Source of the DNA: an uncultured Mucilaginibacter sp.
Lineage (GTDB): Bacteria; Bacteroidota; Bacteroidia; Sphingobacteriales; Sphingobacteriaceae
Assembly: GCA_903927645.1 (NCBI GenBank)
Contig: CAIYNX010000094.1
Coordinates: forward strand, 1-61,504
Reading direction: 5' to 3'
DNA: 61,504 nt
Position 1 is the first letter of the stretch, and each line of letters opens with the position of its first letter. Shown in pieces: positions 9,505 to 18,296 of the stretch. A program made the translations under genes and the position numbers. Below the pieces are notes generated by a model. The model searched no databases and was not told the origin of the DNA. It saw only the letters and a list, made by a program, of their open reading frames with translations.

Positions 9505-9628
9505 TATGTGTTTGGTTAGGATAAAAAAAAAATTAATAATTAGCGGTATAATAACATTAAAATAACTTTCTTAGGGTTATTTTTCCAATAAACAAAAAAG
9601 CTTACGGCTATAAATCTGAAAAAACGGT

Positions 9629-9636
9629 TACTTTTG
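9629..9636 (+). promoter_or_regulatory. -7 element directly before rluD
   Basis: TACTTTTG matches TAnnTTTG exactly and ends six bases before the rluD ATG at 9643. I see no clear -33 TTG at the right distance. If the element is used, transcription starts at or within a few bases of the start codon. Confidence 0.4.
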
Positions 9637-9642
9637 CCATAA

Positions 9643-10686
9643 ATGACCCAAGATTCAACATTAATAGATTTAGAAGAGCAGGATTTATATGAGCACCTGC
9701 GCATTGTTGTTGATAAGGGACAATCATTATTGCGGATTGATAAATTTTTAATGCACCGTGTTGAAAATGCCTCCCGTAACCGCATTCAAAACGCCATAGA
9801 GTTGGGTAACGTTTTAGTAAACGAAAAGGTAATAAAGCCAAGCTATAAAGTTAAGCCATTGGATGTAATTTCGGTTGTTTTACCACATCCGCCAAGAGAT
9901 ACCGAAGTGTACCCCGAAGATATAGCCCTTAATATTGTTTATGAAGATAATGATGTTTTGATGGTGAATAAACCGGCAGGTATGGTAGTACATCCGGGGT
10001 ACAATAATTACACGGGCACACTGGTGAACGGACTTGTTTACCATTTTCAACAATTGCCTACTTTGCCTGGTAATGATGGCAGACCAGGCTTGGTACACCG
10101 CATTGATAAAGATACTTCGGGTTTACTTTTAATAAGTAAAAATGAAAGGGCCATGACTTTGTTAGCAAAACAATTTTATGATCATACCATAACGAGAAGA
10201 TATTTAGCCTTGGTTTGGGGTGATTTGGCAGAGGATGGCACAATTACTGGTTATATTGGTAGGAGTGTGAACGACCGACGGGTGATGGCAGTTTATGACG
10301 ACCCTGAAAAAGGAAAGTGGTCTGTTACGCATTATAAGGTTTTAGAACGATTGAATTATGTAACCTTAATTGAATGCAAACTCGAAACAGGCCGTACCCA
10401 CCAAATTAGGGCGCATATGAAACATATAGGGCACACCTTATTTAGTGATGCTGTTTATGGTGGTGATAAAATTTTGAAAGGAACCATGTTTGGAAAATAC
10501 AAACAATTTGTAGAAAACTGTTTTGAATTAATGCCCAGACAGGCTTTGCATGCACAGTCATTGGGTTTTATACATCCTACCCAAAAAAAAGAAGTTTATT
10601 TTGAAACAAACTTACCTCATGATTTTGATTCGGTTTTAAAAAAATGGCGTGGTTATAATCAATATAATTTGATTGGATCAGATTAA
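9643..10686 (+). CDS. rluD: RluD-type 23S rRNA pseudouridine synthase
   Basis: 347 residues. An S4 RNA-binding domain (LLRIDKFLMHRVENASRNRIQNAI...GNVLVN, about 28-75) precedes the RluA-family catalytic domain. The catalytic aspartate is in HRIDKDTSGLLL near residue 150. Other family motifs are MVNKPAGMVVHPG near 108 and LETGRTHQIRAHM near 250. RluD isomerises uridines in helix 69 of 23S rRNA during large-subunit assembly. The start keeps the N-terminal extension (EEQDLYEHLRIVVDKGQS) that I recall from Bacteroidota homologs, so ATG 9643 is probably right even though a -7 element lies just ahead of it. RluD is chosen over RluA/RluC by the S4 domain and overall length. Confidence 0.9.
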   Translation: MTQDSTLIDLEEQDLYEHLRIVVDKGQSLLRIDKFLMHRVENASRNRIQNAIELGNVLVNEKVIKPSYKVKPLDVISVVLPHPPRDTEVYPEDIALNIVYEDNDVLMVNKPAGMVVHPGYNNYTGTLVNGLVYHFQQLPTLPGNDGRPGLVHRIDKDTSGLLLISKNERAMTLLAKQFYDHTITRRYLALVWGDLAEDGTITGYIGRSVNDRRVMAVYDDPEKGKWSVTHYKVLERLNYVTLIECKLETGRTHQIRAHMKHIGHTLFSDAVYGGDKILKGTMFGKYKQFVENCFELMPRQALHAQSLGFIHPTQKKEVYFETNLPHDFDSVLKKWRGYNQYNLIGSD

Positions 10687-10782
10687 TTAGGTTTTATTGT
10701 AAATTTCAATTCATCCCAAATAAATTAAAGCTTAAAGGTTATATAATTTTATATCAAAATTTCCTTTACCAACAATGTTTTT

Positions 10783-11619
10783 ATGTTACAAGTTTTTATA
10801 AATTTTAATGGCAATTTTATTCCTGAAGAAACTAAGGTATTGACCATTAACAATAGGGCTTTTAAGTATGGAGATGGCTTGTTTGAAACTATGAGGATGA
10901 TAAAAGGTGAATTAAAATTTGCCGAATTGCATTCAATTAGGTTACAAAAGGGTATGAAAGCACTCAAAATTGATGGTTATAAAGAATTGGATACTTGGTT
11001 TTTGACTGAAAAAGCAGAAGAATTAGCTCGACGCAACAAGGTAAAAAACGGTAAGCTAAGGCTTAGCATTTACAGAGATTCGGATGGGTTATATACCCCG
11101 GTTGAAAATAAAATGGCATGGTGTTTGGATATAAAGCCTATTGAAGAAAACTACTATAAATTAAATGCAAAAGGCTTAATTGTTGAAATATATCCCGATT
11201 TATCCAAGCCAATTAATTTTTTATCGAACATTAAAACCGCTAATTCATTAATTTATGTTTTGGCCGGGATTTACAAAGGCCAGAATAAACTTGACGAGGT
11301 GGTACTACTAAACCAACATGGATTTTTATGCGAAACAAGTAGTTCGAATATATTTGTTTATTTTCAAAATCATTTGTTTACCCCTGCTCTAAGCGAAGGC
11401 TGTGTAGAGGGCGTGATGCGACAAATTGTAATAAACCTTGCCCGTAATTTAAATATTCCGGTTACAGAGGCTCAAATTAACCCCAACATTTTATACGAGG
11501 CTGATGAGGTATTTATAACCAATGCAAGCCGTGGTATCCAAAGCGTAATGGGTTTTGGTGTAAAACGTTACTTTAATGAAATAAGCAAACTTTTAAATTT
11601 CGAACTTAATAAATTATAG
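10783..11619 (+). CDS. Class IV PLP aminotransferase, aminodeoxychorismate lyase-like
   Basis: 278 residues of the BCAT/D-amino-acid transaminase/PabC fold (type IV). The N-terminal signature NNRAFKYGDGLFETMRM (about 23-39) is followed by the Schiff-base lysine region NIKTANSLIYVLA near 150. The cofactor-binding region ETSSSNIFVY and a PLP-phosphate stretch EGCVEGVMRQIV follow. The GDGLFETMR motif and length fit 4-amino-4-deoxychorismate lyase (folate synthesis) or a branched-chain/D-amino-acid transaminase. The sequence alone does not decide between these. It follows rluD after 96 bases and converges on the ricin-like gene with a seven-base gap. Confidence 0.8.
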   Translation: MLQVFINFNGNFIPEETKVLTINNRAFKYGDGLFETMRMIKGELKFAELHSIRLQKGMKALKIDGYKELDTWFLTEKAEELARRNKVKNGKLRLSIYRDSDGLYTPVENKMAWCLDIKPIEENYYKLNAKGLIVEIYPDLSKPINFLSNIKTANSLIYVLAGIYKGQNKLDEVVLLNQHGFLCETSSSNIFVYFQNHLFTPALSEGCVEGVMRQIVINLARNLNIPVTEAQINPNILYEADEVFITNASRGIQSVMGFGVKRYFNEISKLLNFELNKL

Positions 11620-11626
11620 CTCTTAG

Positions 11627-12628
11627 CTACGGATTAATAATATACCAAGTTGAAGTATATTCATCATTAAAATCATTTGATAATATCAATTGGTTATTAC
11701 TGATGCAAAGGTACAAACCGGTTCTGTTGTTGCGTAGGCGATATACATTAGGCTCAGGTGTTTGCTCTAATTGCCAAGTTGCATTCATTGAAAAATTGGA
11801 AAATGAAAGTTGAAGATTGTTTCTGAGGTCTATATCTAAATAAGTTTGCTTCCATTTGTTTTTTATGGCAAATAAATTAGGGCCTTGTGCTGGTACCAAT
11901 TGCCATTGAGCACTGTACCAACCTTGTAAAATTTCAGAACTAACAATCGGTCCTCTTTCTATATTGATGAATGTGCCGTTGAATTTATTTTTAAACTCAA
12001 CAAATGCACGAAAATCTGCTGCTCTAATTGATCTGTCAGGGAAATCTTGGCGAGGTGGCTCTTCATAATGCCTAGGTTCAATTGGAAATTCAGGCACGGG
12101 TTGAAGGGTTGGTGCCATAAAAATAGCCTGTACATTAGGGAACTGATTTAAAGGAACTATAACTATTTCATCAACTGCAATGGTTTGTCCAGCTTGAATC
12201 CAATAGCCAATTTGTTTTGTTTTAGGTTGATTGTTTGGGTCGTTTCTTCTATCTCTGTCGGCAGGTATGGTGATAATGTATGGAAATGCCCTAAGAGTAG
12301 CTGAAGTTGATGTTAGCCTTGCTCCGGTGGCATTTATAATATTAAACTGAACCAATTGATCAGATACTGTTCCAAGATCATTAAAGCCTTCCCTAAAACG
12401 TATCATCTTTGCAACATTATCAGTATTGGTTACATAAAAATTAACTACATAACGACTAAAATCACCTTTATCACCAACAGTCTTTACTTCTTGCGATTTA
12501 ATGTTATAACCAATGGTCAATCCATTAATTAAAAGAGGCTGGGTATTTGTTAGAGGCAATGCTTGTTGTGCCCAAAGCTTATTTATAAATATCAATAAGA
12601 AAACAAGTAATAGTTGCTTTTTGATCAT
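11627..12628 (-). CDS. Secreted protein with C-terminal ricin-like beta-trefoil
   Basis: 333 residues from the ATG at 12628. A TTG 16 codons upstream gives an unlikely leader, whereas MIKKQLLLVFLLIFINKLWAQ is a standard signal peptide. The N-terminal 150 residues form a beta-rich domain of unknown family (TIGYNIKSQEVKTVGDKGDF..., NFYVTNTDNVAKMIRFREGF). A proline-rich linker follows (PEFPIEPRHYEEPPRQDFP). The C-terminal 130 residues have the repeat pattern of a ricin-B/beta-trefoil module: YSAQWQLVPAQGPNLFAIKNKW, then ATWQLEQTPEPNVYRLRNNRTGLYLCI, then TSTWYIINP. Carbohydrate or surface binding is inferred from that fold only. Confidence 0.65.
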   Translation of the reverse strand: MIKKQLLLVFLLIFINKLWAQQALPLTNTQPLLINGLTIGYNIKSQEVKTVGDKGDFSRYVVNFYVTNTDNVAKMIRFREGFNDLGTVSDQLVQFNIINATGARLTSTSATLRAFPYIITIPADRDRRNDPNNQPKTKQIGYWIQAGQTIAVDEIVIVPLNQFPNVQAIFMAPTLQPVPEFPIEPRHYEEPPRQDFPDRSIRAADFRAFVEFKNKFNGTFINIERGPIVSSEILQGWYSAQWQLVPAQGPNLFAIKNKWKQTYLDIDLRNNLQLSFSNFSMNATWQLEQTPEPNVYRLRNNRTGLYLCISNNQLILSNDFNDEYTSTWYIINP

Positions 12629-12749
12629 GATTTTATGAATTATTTTTTCTAACCGGTTGATTGTAAATTGTTTCAATCGTAAATATCAAAATAATTATTG
12701 AATTAAAATTGATATAGATTAAATATGTTAATGTATATCAAAAATATTA

Positions 12750-13985
12750 CTAGGCAAATGCATTGTCAAAATCAGCTAAAAGGTCTTCAATATCTTCGAT
12801 TCCAACCGATAGTCTGATCATTGACTCAGGTATGCCCATCTCGGCCCTTTTTTCCGGCCCTAACTCATTGAAAATGGTATGTGCAACAGGTATTGCCAAA
12901 GTTCGGGTATCGCCAAGGTTACTTGATTTTACAACTAATTTCAACCTGTTCAAAAAGGCAAAACAATCTACACCATCAGCAAGTACTATACTCATTAAAC
13001 CACCAAATTTAAGGAACAAGTTTTTAGCACGTTCATGTTGAGCATGACCTTCAACTCCGGGGTAGTACACTTTTTTTATGAACGGATGTGCTTCAAAGAA
13101 GCCAGCCAATTTAAGGGCATTTGAACAAGCACGTTCTAGCCTTAATGCCAAGGTTTCGGCACCTATTGCCAATGAATGCGCTGCCTCTGGCGATAAGGTA
13201 CCACCTGAATCTCTTAAACCTTTTTTACGGATTTGTGTTAACCCCAGAACTGATGGTTTTACCTGTTTTTTAAAACCTTCAAAAATATTGGGGTAATTTT
13301 CCCAATTATATAAGCCGGTATCAGTAACACTACCACCAAGTGCATTACCATGACCCCCAATGTATTTGGTTAATGAATTAATAATCAAACTGGCTTTTAC
13401 CTTAACTGGCTGAAATAAATAAGGCGAGGTCATGGTGTTATCAACCATATAAATAATACCTTTTTGTTCGCAAAGCTCACCAATACCTGCTAAATCAGCA
13501 ATTTGAGTAGCTGGGTTGGCAATGGTTTCAACAAAAACCATTTTGGTGTTTGGGGTAATACCATTTTTTACGTTTTCAATATCAGTAGCGTCAACAAAAG
13601 TTATATCTAATCCTAATTCAATAAAAGTTTGAAACACGCTGCGGGTATTACCAAATAAGTAAGAGCTTGCCAAAATGTGATCGCCTTTTTTTATAAGGGT
13701 CATTACCGTAGCAGAAATAGCAGCCATACCAGTTGAAAAGGCGATGGTACCCAAACCATTTTCCATAATGGTTATTTTGTTTTCTAAGGCAGAAACTGTA
13801 GGGTTTCCTTGGCGTGAATAGGCATAACCTTTTTTCTTGTTTTGAAAAATATCAACCAAATCCTGCACATCCTCATAACCGTAGGTAACAGAGGTATGTA
13901 TGGGTTTGTGCAGAGCCCCATGTTCAGGTTTATCAAGGCGATCTGCATGTAAAATATTGGTAGTAAACCCTTTATGAGTTGTCAT
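12750..13985 (-). CDS. Cys/Met metabolism PLP-dependent enzyme (trans-sulfuration family)
   Basis: 411 residues of the cystathionine gamma-synthase/gamma-lyase/methionine gamma-lyase/O-acetylhomoserine sulfhydrylase family. Motifs are YSRQGNPTVSALE (56-68), STGMAAISATVM (84-95), Asp182 in VDNTMTSPYL, and the Schiff-base lysine K207 in SLTKYIGGHGNALGG. The last is followed by the LRLERACSNAL segment. The family handles gamma-substitution or elimination on homoserine esters, cystathionine or methionine. The length is between the ~385-residue cystathionine enzymes and the ~430-residue sulfhydrylases, so the substrate cannot be assigned safely. It is a single gene, divergent from dtd. Confidence 0.85.
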   Translation of the reverse strand: MTTHKGFTTNILHADRLDKPEHGALHKPIHTSVTYGYEDVQDLVDIFQNKKKGYAYSRQGNPTVSALENKITIMENGLGTIAFSTGMAAISATVMTLIKKGDHILASSYLFGNTRSVFQTFIELGLDITFVDATDIENVKNGITPNTKMVFVETIANPATQIADLAGIGELCEQKGIIYMVDNTMTSPYLFQPVKVKASLIINSLTKYIGGHGNALGGSVTDTGLYNWENYPNIFEGFKKQVKPSVLGLTQIRKKGLRDSGGTLSPEAAHSLAIGAETLALRLERACSNALKLAGFFEAHPFIKKVYYPGVEGHAQHERAKNLFLKFGGLMSIVLADGVDCFAFLNRLKLVVKSSNLGDTRTLAIPVAHTIFNELGPEKRAEMGIPESMIRLSVGIEDIEDLLADFDNAFA

Positions 13986-14120
13986 TGTAGTTCTTTTTGA
14001 AATATTGAAAATATAAGTTGCGAAACTAAATGTTTTGCATGAAATATTTTTGAAAAATGTAAGTTTTAACTACGCAAACCGGGTATATTGCTGCTTAAAT
14101 ATTAAAATAGAAAGCTAAAA

Positions 14121-14579
14121 ATGAGGGCTGTTATACAACGTGTTACCCAAGCAAGCTGCATGGTAGAGGGTAAAACTACAGGGGAAATAAAACATGGTTT
14201 TTTGGTATTATTAGGTATTGAAGATGTTGATACGGCAGAGGATTTAAAATGGCTGGCACAAAAAATAGCCGGGTTAAGGGTTTATGGTGATGAAAACGGA
14301 CTGATGAACAAAGCTTTGGCGGATATAGATGGGAATATTTTACTAATATCACAGTTTACTTTGTTTGCTCAAACCAAAAAAGGCAATCGACCATCATTTT
14401 TAAGGGCTGCCAAACCTGATATTGCCGTACCATTGTATGAGCAAATGCAGGTTGAATTGGAAACCTTAACGGGCAAAAAAGTGGAGACCGGCATTTTTGG
14501 TGCCGATATGAAAATTAGTTTAGTAAATGACGGACCGGTTAACATTATAATGGACACCAGGGATAAGGACAATCATTAA
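14121..14579 (+). CDS. dtd: D-aminoacyl-tRNA deacylase
   Basis: 152 residues, the usual length. The protein hydrolyses D-amino acids (and glycine on mischarged tRNA-Ala) from tRNA. The N-terminal MRAVIQRVTQASC, the LLVSQFTLFA-type motif (ILLISQFTLFAQTKKGNRPSF) with the active-site SQ, and the C-terminal Gly-cisPro motif in NDGPVNIIMDT are all present. It is followed after 18 bases by the MazG-like gene, and the pair probably forms a small operon. Confidence 0.95.
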   Translation: MRAVIQRVTQASCMVEGKTTGEIKHGFLVLLGIEDVDTAEDLKWLAQKIAGLRVYGDENGLMNKALADIDGNILLISQFTLFAQTKKGNRPSFLRAAKPDIAVPLYEQMQVELETLTGKKVETGIFGADMKISLVNDGPVNIIMDTRDKDNH

Positions 14580-14597
14580 TATTTTTTTAAATTTTTT

Positions 14598-14927
14598 ATG
14601 GAATTAGCCGAAGCACAGCATCTTGTTGATAACTGGATTAAAACTACCGGGATACGTTATTTTAATGAACTCACCAATACCGTCATTTTGATGGAAGAAG
14701 TAGGGGAGGTGGCCAGGATAATGGCGAGGCAATATGGTGAGCAATCGTTCAAGAAATCGGATACGGAGGTTAATTTGGCCGATGAGATGGCAGATGTGCT
14801 GTTTGTTTTAATTTGTTTGGCCAATCAAACGGGAATTGACCTTACTACCGCCTTGGAAAAAAATTTGGAAAAGAAAACTATTAGAGATACCGAAAGGCAT
14901 AGGAACAATGAAAAACTAAAACCCTAA
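14598..14927 (+). CDS. MazG-like nucleotide pyrophosphohydrolase
   Basis: 109 residues, all alpha, of the MazG/all-alpha NTP pyrophosphatase superfamily. The metal-binding pattern EExxE is visible as MEEVGEVARIM near residue 30, with the partner acidic motif ADEMADVLFVLICLAN (ExxD) near 63. Such small MazG proteins hydrolyse (d)NTPs to NMP plus pyrophosphate, often to remove non-canonical nucleotides. It lies 18 bases after dtd. Its last four bases overlap the end of the convergent comB. Confidence 0.85.
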   Translation: MELAEAQHLVDNWIKTTGIRYFNELTNTVILMEEVGEVARIMARQYGEQSFKKSDTEVNLADEMADVLFVLICLANQTGIDLTTALEKNLEKKTIRDTERHRNNEKLKP

Positions 14928-15640
14928 TTAATTTTAATAAGGCTATTTCCCTCTAATATCGGTATGGCTGTTGTTAAATCAACTTGCAGGCAAAATTCAA
15001 TATCTTTTTCGATGCCTAATTTTTTTAGGCGTTCTCCATGCGAGGTTTTTTTAAGGTATTGATTGATATCGCTTTTGCCGATTTCAAAAAGATCATTTGC
15101 TGCAATGGCTGCGTCATCCAACTTGAAATCAGCACCTTTAAGTTGGTCAACTACTGCGCCTGCAAAAAGGGTATCTTCCAAATTGAAGTTGTTTTTCCAG
15201 CCAGCGCATACTAATAAAACGGGTTGATTTTGAGTTTTGAGCCAATTACATAATGAAGTAAGGTTAAGAAAAGACCCTATTACCACTTTTTTAGCTTTCC
15301 GCGATAAGTGCAAGGCGTGTGTTCCATTGGTAGTTGTTAAAACGATGGTTTTTCCTTCAACTTTATCTTTTGTGTAAGAAAACGGAGAATTCCCAAAATC
15401 AAAACCTTCAACCACTTTTCCGTCTCGTTCGGCAGCCAGGAGGTAATTTGTGCCATTATTTTTAAAAGCTGCACATTCCTCAACCAACGAAACAGGAACA
15501 ATAGCTTCCGCACCATTTTCAATACCATAACAAATAGAAGAGGTAGCTCTAAAAATGTCAATAATCACTACAATATAATCCTCCACTTGAAACAAGTTAA
15601 TGAGGGCAGGGGAGAGGCAAACAGATAGATCTTTTGTCAT
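14924..15640 (-). CDS. comB: 2-phosphosulfolactate phosphatase (ComB family)
   Basis: 238 residues. ComB hydrolyses 2-phospho-3-sulfolactate to 3-sulfolactate with Mg2+. Family motifs are VVIIDIFRATSSICYGIENGA near residue 25, the acidic AAERDGKVVEGFDFGNSP near 68, TTTNGTHAL near 104, and CAGWKNNFNLEDTLFAGAVV near 145. The enzyme was described in coenzyme M synthesis, but close homologs are widespread in bacteria that make no coenzyme M. I see no phosphosulfolactate synthase or sulfolactate dehydrogenase in the window. Its 3' end overlaps the MazG-like gene by four bases. Upstream lies the TGAGTAG inverted-repeat element. Confidence 0.9.
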   Translation of the reverse strand: MTKDLSVCLSPALINLFQVEDYIVVIIDIFRATSSICYGIENGAEAIVPVSLVEECAAFKNNGTNYLLAAERDGKVVEGFDFGNSPFSYTKDKVEGKTIVLTTTNGTHALHLSRKAKKVVIGSFLNLTSLCNWLKTQNQPVLLVCAGWKNNFNLEDTLFAGAVVDQLKGADFKLDDAAIAANDLFEIGKSDINQYLKKTSHGERLKKLGIEKDIEFCLQVDLTTAIPILEGNSLIKIN

Positions 15641-15651
15641 TTATTGAATTT

Positions 15652-15812
15652 GTGAGCGGTGAGTTGTTAGTTGTTAGTGGTGAGTAGTGAGTAGTGAGTG
15701 TAGTCAGTTGTTATTGGTCAATATTTTAAATTAGTGGATTTTATTTTTATTTGTAAATAAAATTAAATTGACACAAATACTCACAGCTAAGCACTCACTA
15801 CTCGCTAACTCA
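15652..15812. repeat. Intergenic inverted-repeat element with TGAGTAG units
   Basis: Between comB and gcvT one strand has a G/T-rich run (15652-15700), including TGAGTAG twice in tandem (15681-15694). The other side (15780-15812) has the C/A-rich counterpart. GAGTAGTGAGTG at 15689-15700 is the exact reverse complement of 15792-15803. Between them an AT-rich segment carries a smaller hairpin (ATTTTATTT...AAATAAAAT). The biased composition and long inverted arrangement differ from the surrounding spacer DNA. They suggest a REP- or MITE-like element. Confidence 0.5.
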
Positions 15813-15820
15813 TTCAAAAA

Positions 15821-16900
15821 TCATTTATTAAAGGGAGGCTTAACTACTTTAGCTTTGACCTTATTGTCGCGTATGCCGATGTAAATTTCAGTTCCTTCTT
15901 TGGCATATTCAGTTTTTACATAACCCATACCAATGGCTTTTTGGAGAGTAGGGGATTGGGTGCCCGATGTTACTTTCCCAATATTTTTCCCTTCGGCGTC
16001 AACAATTGGATAATCATGACGGGCAATGCCACGGTCAATCATTTCAAAACCAACTAACTTTTGTGCTACGCCAACGGTTTTTTGTTGTAATAAAGCTTTG
16101 CTGTTGGTAAATTCTTTATTAAACTTAGTAACCCAACCCAAACCTGCTTCTAGTGGCGAAGTAGTATCGTCAATATCGTTTCCATATAAACAAAAACCCA
16201 TCTCAAGCCTTAAGGTATCCCTGGCACCTAAACCAATTGGTTTAATACCAAATGGTGCGCCAGCCTTAAATATTTCATCCCAAATAAATTCGGCATGCTC
16301 ATTATCAAAATAAATTTCAAAACCTCCTGCTCCTGTATATCCCGTGGCCGATATCAATACATTATCAATGCCTGCAAATTTACCTTTTTTAAAGGTATAG
16401 TATTCCATAGCTGCCAGCGGAATTTCAGTAAGGCTTTGCAAAGCCTCAGCCGCTTTTGGACCTTGAACAGCTAGGAGACTAGTGCGATCAGAAATGTTTT
16501 TCATATCCACACCAAAATTGTTGTATTTTGAAATCCAGTTCCAGTCTTTATCAATATTGGATGCATTTACCACCAACATATAGGTTTTTTCGTCAATCCT
16601 GTAAACCAACAAATCATCCACAATGCCACCATCTTCATTGGGTAGGCAGGAGTATTGAACCTTTCCATCATGTAGTTTACTGGCATCATTACTGGTTACT
16701 TTTTGAATCAAATCAAGCGCACCCTCTCCTTTTAATATAAATTCGCCCATATGGCTAACATCAAAAACACCAACCTTGTTCCGCACTGTATCATGTTCGG
16801 CATTGATACCCTCGTATTGAACAGGCATGTTATAACCTGCAAATGGTACCATTTTGGCACCAGCTTTTATATGTACATTGGTTAAAGCGGTATTTTTCAT
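15821..16900 (-). CDS. gcvT: Glycine cleavage system T protein (aminomethyltransferase)
   Basis: 359 residues, full length. The T protein moves the methylene group from the aminomethyl-lipoyl H protein to tetrahydrofolate, releasing ammonia. Motifs are [15 protein letters not shown] near residue 17, [10 protein letters not shown] near 45, the folate-site Asp in the [11 protein letters not shown] region, [11 protein letters not shown] near 190, and [22 protein letters not shown] near 225. No gcvH or gcvP is nearby, as is usual in Bacteroidota, where the genes are dispersed. A -7 element sits five bases before the ATG. Confidence 0.95.
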   Translation of the reverse strand: MKNTALTNVHIKAGAKMVPFAGYNMPVQYEGINAEHDTVRNKVGVFDVSHMGEFILKGEGALDLIQKVTSNDASKLHDGKVQYSCLPNEDGGIVDDLLVYRIDEKTYMLVVNASNIDKDWNWISKYNNFGVDMKNISDRTSLLAVQGPKAAEALQSLTEIPLAAMEYYTFKKGKFAGIDNVLISATGYTGAGGFEIYFDNEHAEFIWDEIFKAGAPFGIKPIGLGARDTLRLEMGFCLYGNDIDDTTSPLEAGLGWVTKFNKEFTNSKALLQQKTVGVAQKLVGFEMIDRGIARHDYPIVDAEGKNIGKVTSGTQSPTLQKAIGMGYVKTEYAKEGTEIYIGIRDNKVKAKVVKPPFNK

Positions 16901-16905
16901 GTCCG

Positions 16906-16913
16906 CAAAAATA
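16906..16913 (-). promoter_or_regulatory. -7 element directly before gcvT
   Basis: TATTTTTG on the minus strand matches TAnnTTTG exactly and ends five bases before the gcvT ATG at 16900. No convincing TTG lies at the -33 position. If used, the transcript is leaderless or nearly so. Confidence 0.4.
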
Positions 16914-16988
16914 GCATGATTTAGGGATTTTTTTGTGGGAATTGATTAAATAGCATACAAAGAGTATTTTAAAGGGAAGGAATTGGTT

Positions 16989-18215
16989 TTATGAGGCAAT
17001 AAATTGAGCAATAATAATTATTTTATAAAAATCAACCAGTTTTATGGTAACATTTGTTACATCGTGCTGCTCCTGAACCAACCTACGTGCATTAAGTCCG
17101 ATTGATTTACAATAATCTTCATCTGAGATACATTGCTTAATTGCTTCATAAAATTCTTCCTGGTTGTTAGCTATGAGAATATTTACTTCATTTTCATAAT
17201 TAATTCCTTCGGCTCCTAATGAGGTAGAGATAATACATTTTTGCATAGCCATTCCTTCTACAATTTTTACCCTCATTCCTCCACTGGATAATAAAGGTAC
17301 AATCATGATGGATTTACTGTTAACAAACTCAAGTGCATCATCTACTTCGCCTTGGATAAATATTTTACCCATTACATCATAATCATCAAACCTTTCCGGA
17401 ATATCATTGCCGGCAACATAAAAACGCACCCTTAAATCACCATCTACAAGGTCAGTATAAAAATTATCAAGAAACCATTCAATACCTTCGCGATTAGGCA
17501 ACCAATCTAAAGAGCCTAGAAAGAAAAGACTGGGAAATTCTGTTTTGCTAAAATCAGGTTTGTATTGAGCCAAATTAATACCCACCGGAACAGTTTCTAT
17601 CGGTATTTTGGTGCCATATCCTATTAGCGTATTTTTATCTTGTTCTGTAAATACGGCAATTCCATCAAAATTATTTAACTGTTCAAATTCATAAGTTTTG
17701 ATTCGTTTGGCATGTAATTTTAGGTATGATTTTTTAAAAGGATCAGTTTTTTGTTCGGATAAACGTTCCCAAATTTGATTTTCAATATTATGAGCTCTGT
17801 AAATAAGTTTAGCTTTTGAGTGCTTCCTTACAGCATTTAAATATAACGATACCAATAAACCTTCAAATTGTATAATATCATAATTGGTGTTTTTTAGCTC
17901 CTTTATTAATTCTTTTTCAAATTCACTATCGTAATATCTATTTATATTAAAAGAAGATTTACTAAATAGGTTAATAGCAACATCTAAAACGGTTACCCTA
18001 GTATCAATTTCGAAAACTTTATAATTAATTTTAGATAGGAGCTCTTGGTCATATTGAGTGTATTCGTTACGATTATATGATTTTTTAGCGTTCAGGGCTA
18101 TTAATGAAACCTCATGCCCAAGGTTAACCAATCCTCTTGCTGTATTGCAAACAACAATCGGATATCCGCCATTTTGCGGAAAGGGCACACGGTGAGTTAA
18201 AATAAGAATTTTCAA
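16989..18215 (-). CDS. Glycosyltransferase, GT4-like
   Basis: 408 residues from a TTG at 18215, with a GTG one codon earlier as the alternative. I chose this start because KILILTHRVPFPQNGG is the classical first beta-strand and loop of GT-B glycosyltransferases. An upstream in-frame GTG at 18269 would add a hydrophobic leader with no family counterpart. The N-domain contains YPIVVCNTARGLVNLGHEVSLIAL. The C-domain has FFLGSLDWLPNREGIEWFLDNF near residue 230 and the nucleotide-sugar region VPLLSSGGMRVKIVEGMAMQKCIISTSLGAEGI near 315-350. Donor and acceptor are unknown; a cell-surface polysaccharide is the likely product. It lies downstream of rnhB. Confidence 0.8.
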   Translation of the reverse strand: MKILILTHRVPFPQNGGYPIVVCNTARGLVNLGHEVSLIALNAKKSYNRNEYTQYDQELLSKINYKVFEIDTRVTVLDVAINLFSKSSFNINRYYDSEFEKELIKELKNTNYDIIQFEGLLVSLYLNAVRKHSKAKLIYRAHNIENQIWERLSEQKTDPFKKSYLKLHAKRIKTYEFEQLNNFDGIAVFTEQDKNTLIGYGTKIPIETVPVGINLAQYKPDFSKTEFPSLFFLGSLDWLPNREGIEWFLDNFYTDLVDGDLRVRFYVAGNDIPERFDDYDVMGKIFIQGEVDDALEFVNSKSIMIVPLLSSGGMRVKIVEGMAMQKCIISTSLGAEGINYENEVNILIANNQEEFYEAIKQCISDEDYCKSIGLNARRLVQEQHDVTNVTIKLVDFYKIIIIAQFIAS

Positions 18216-18296
18216 CACTAAGAAGGTTATATAATTTATTAGGATTAATTGCGCAGTTAAAATACTCACAATTAACGATGGAGTACAAATTATTGA

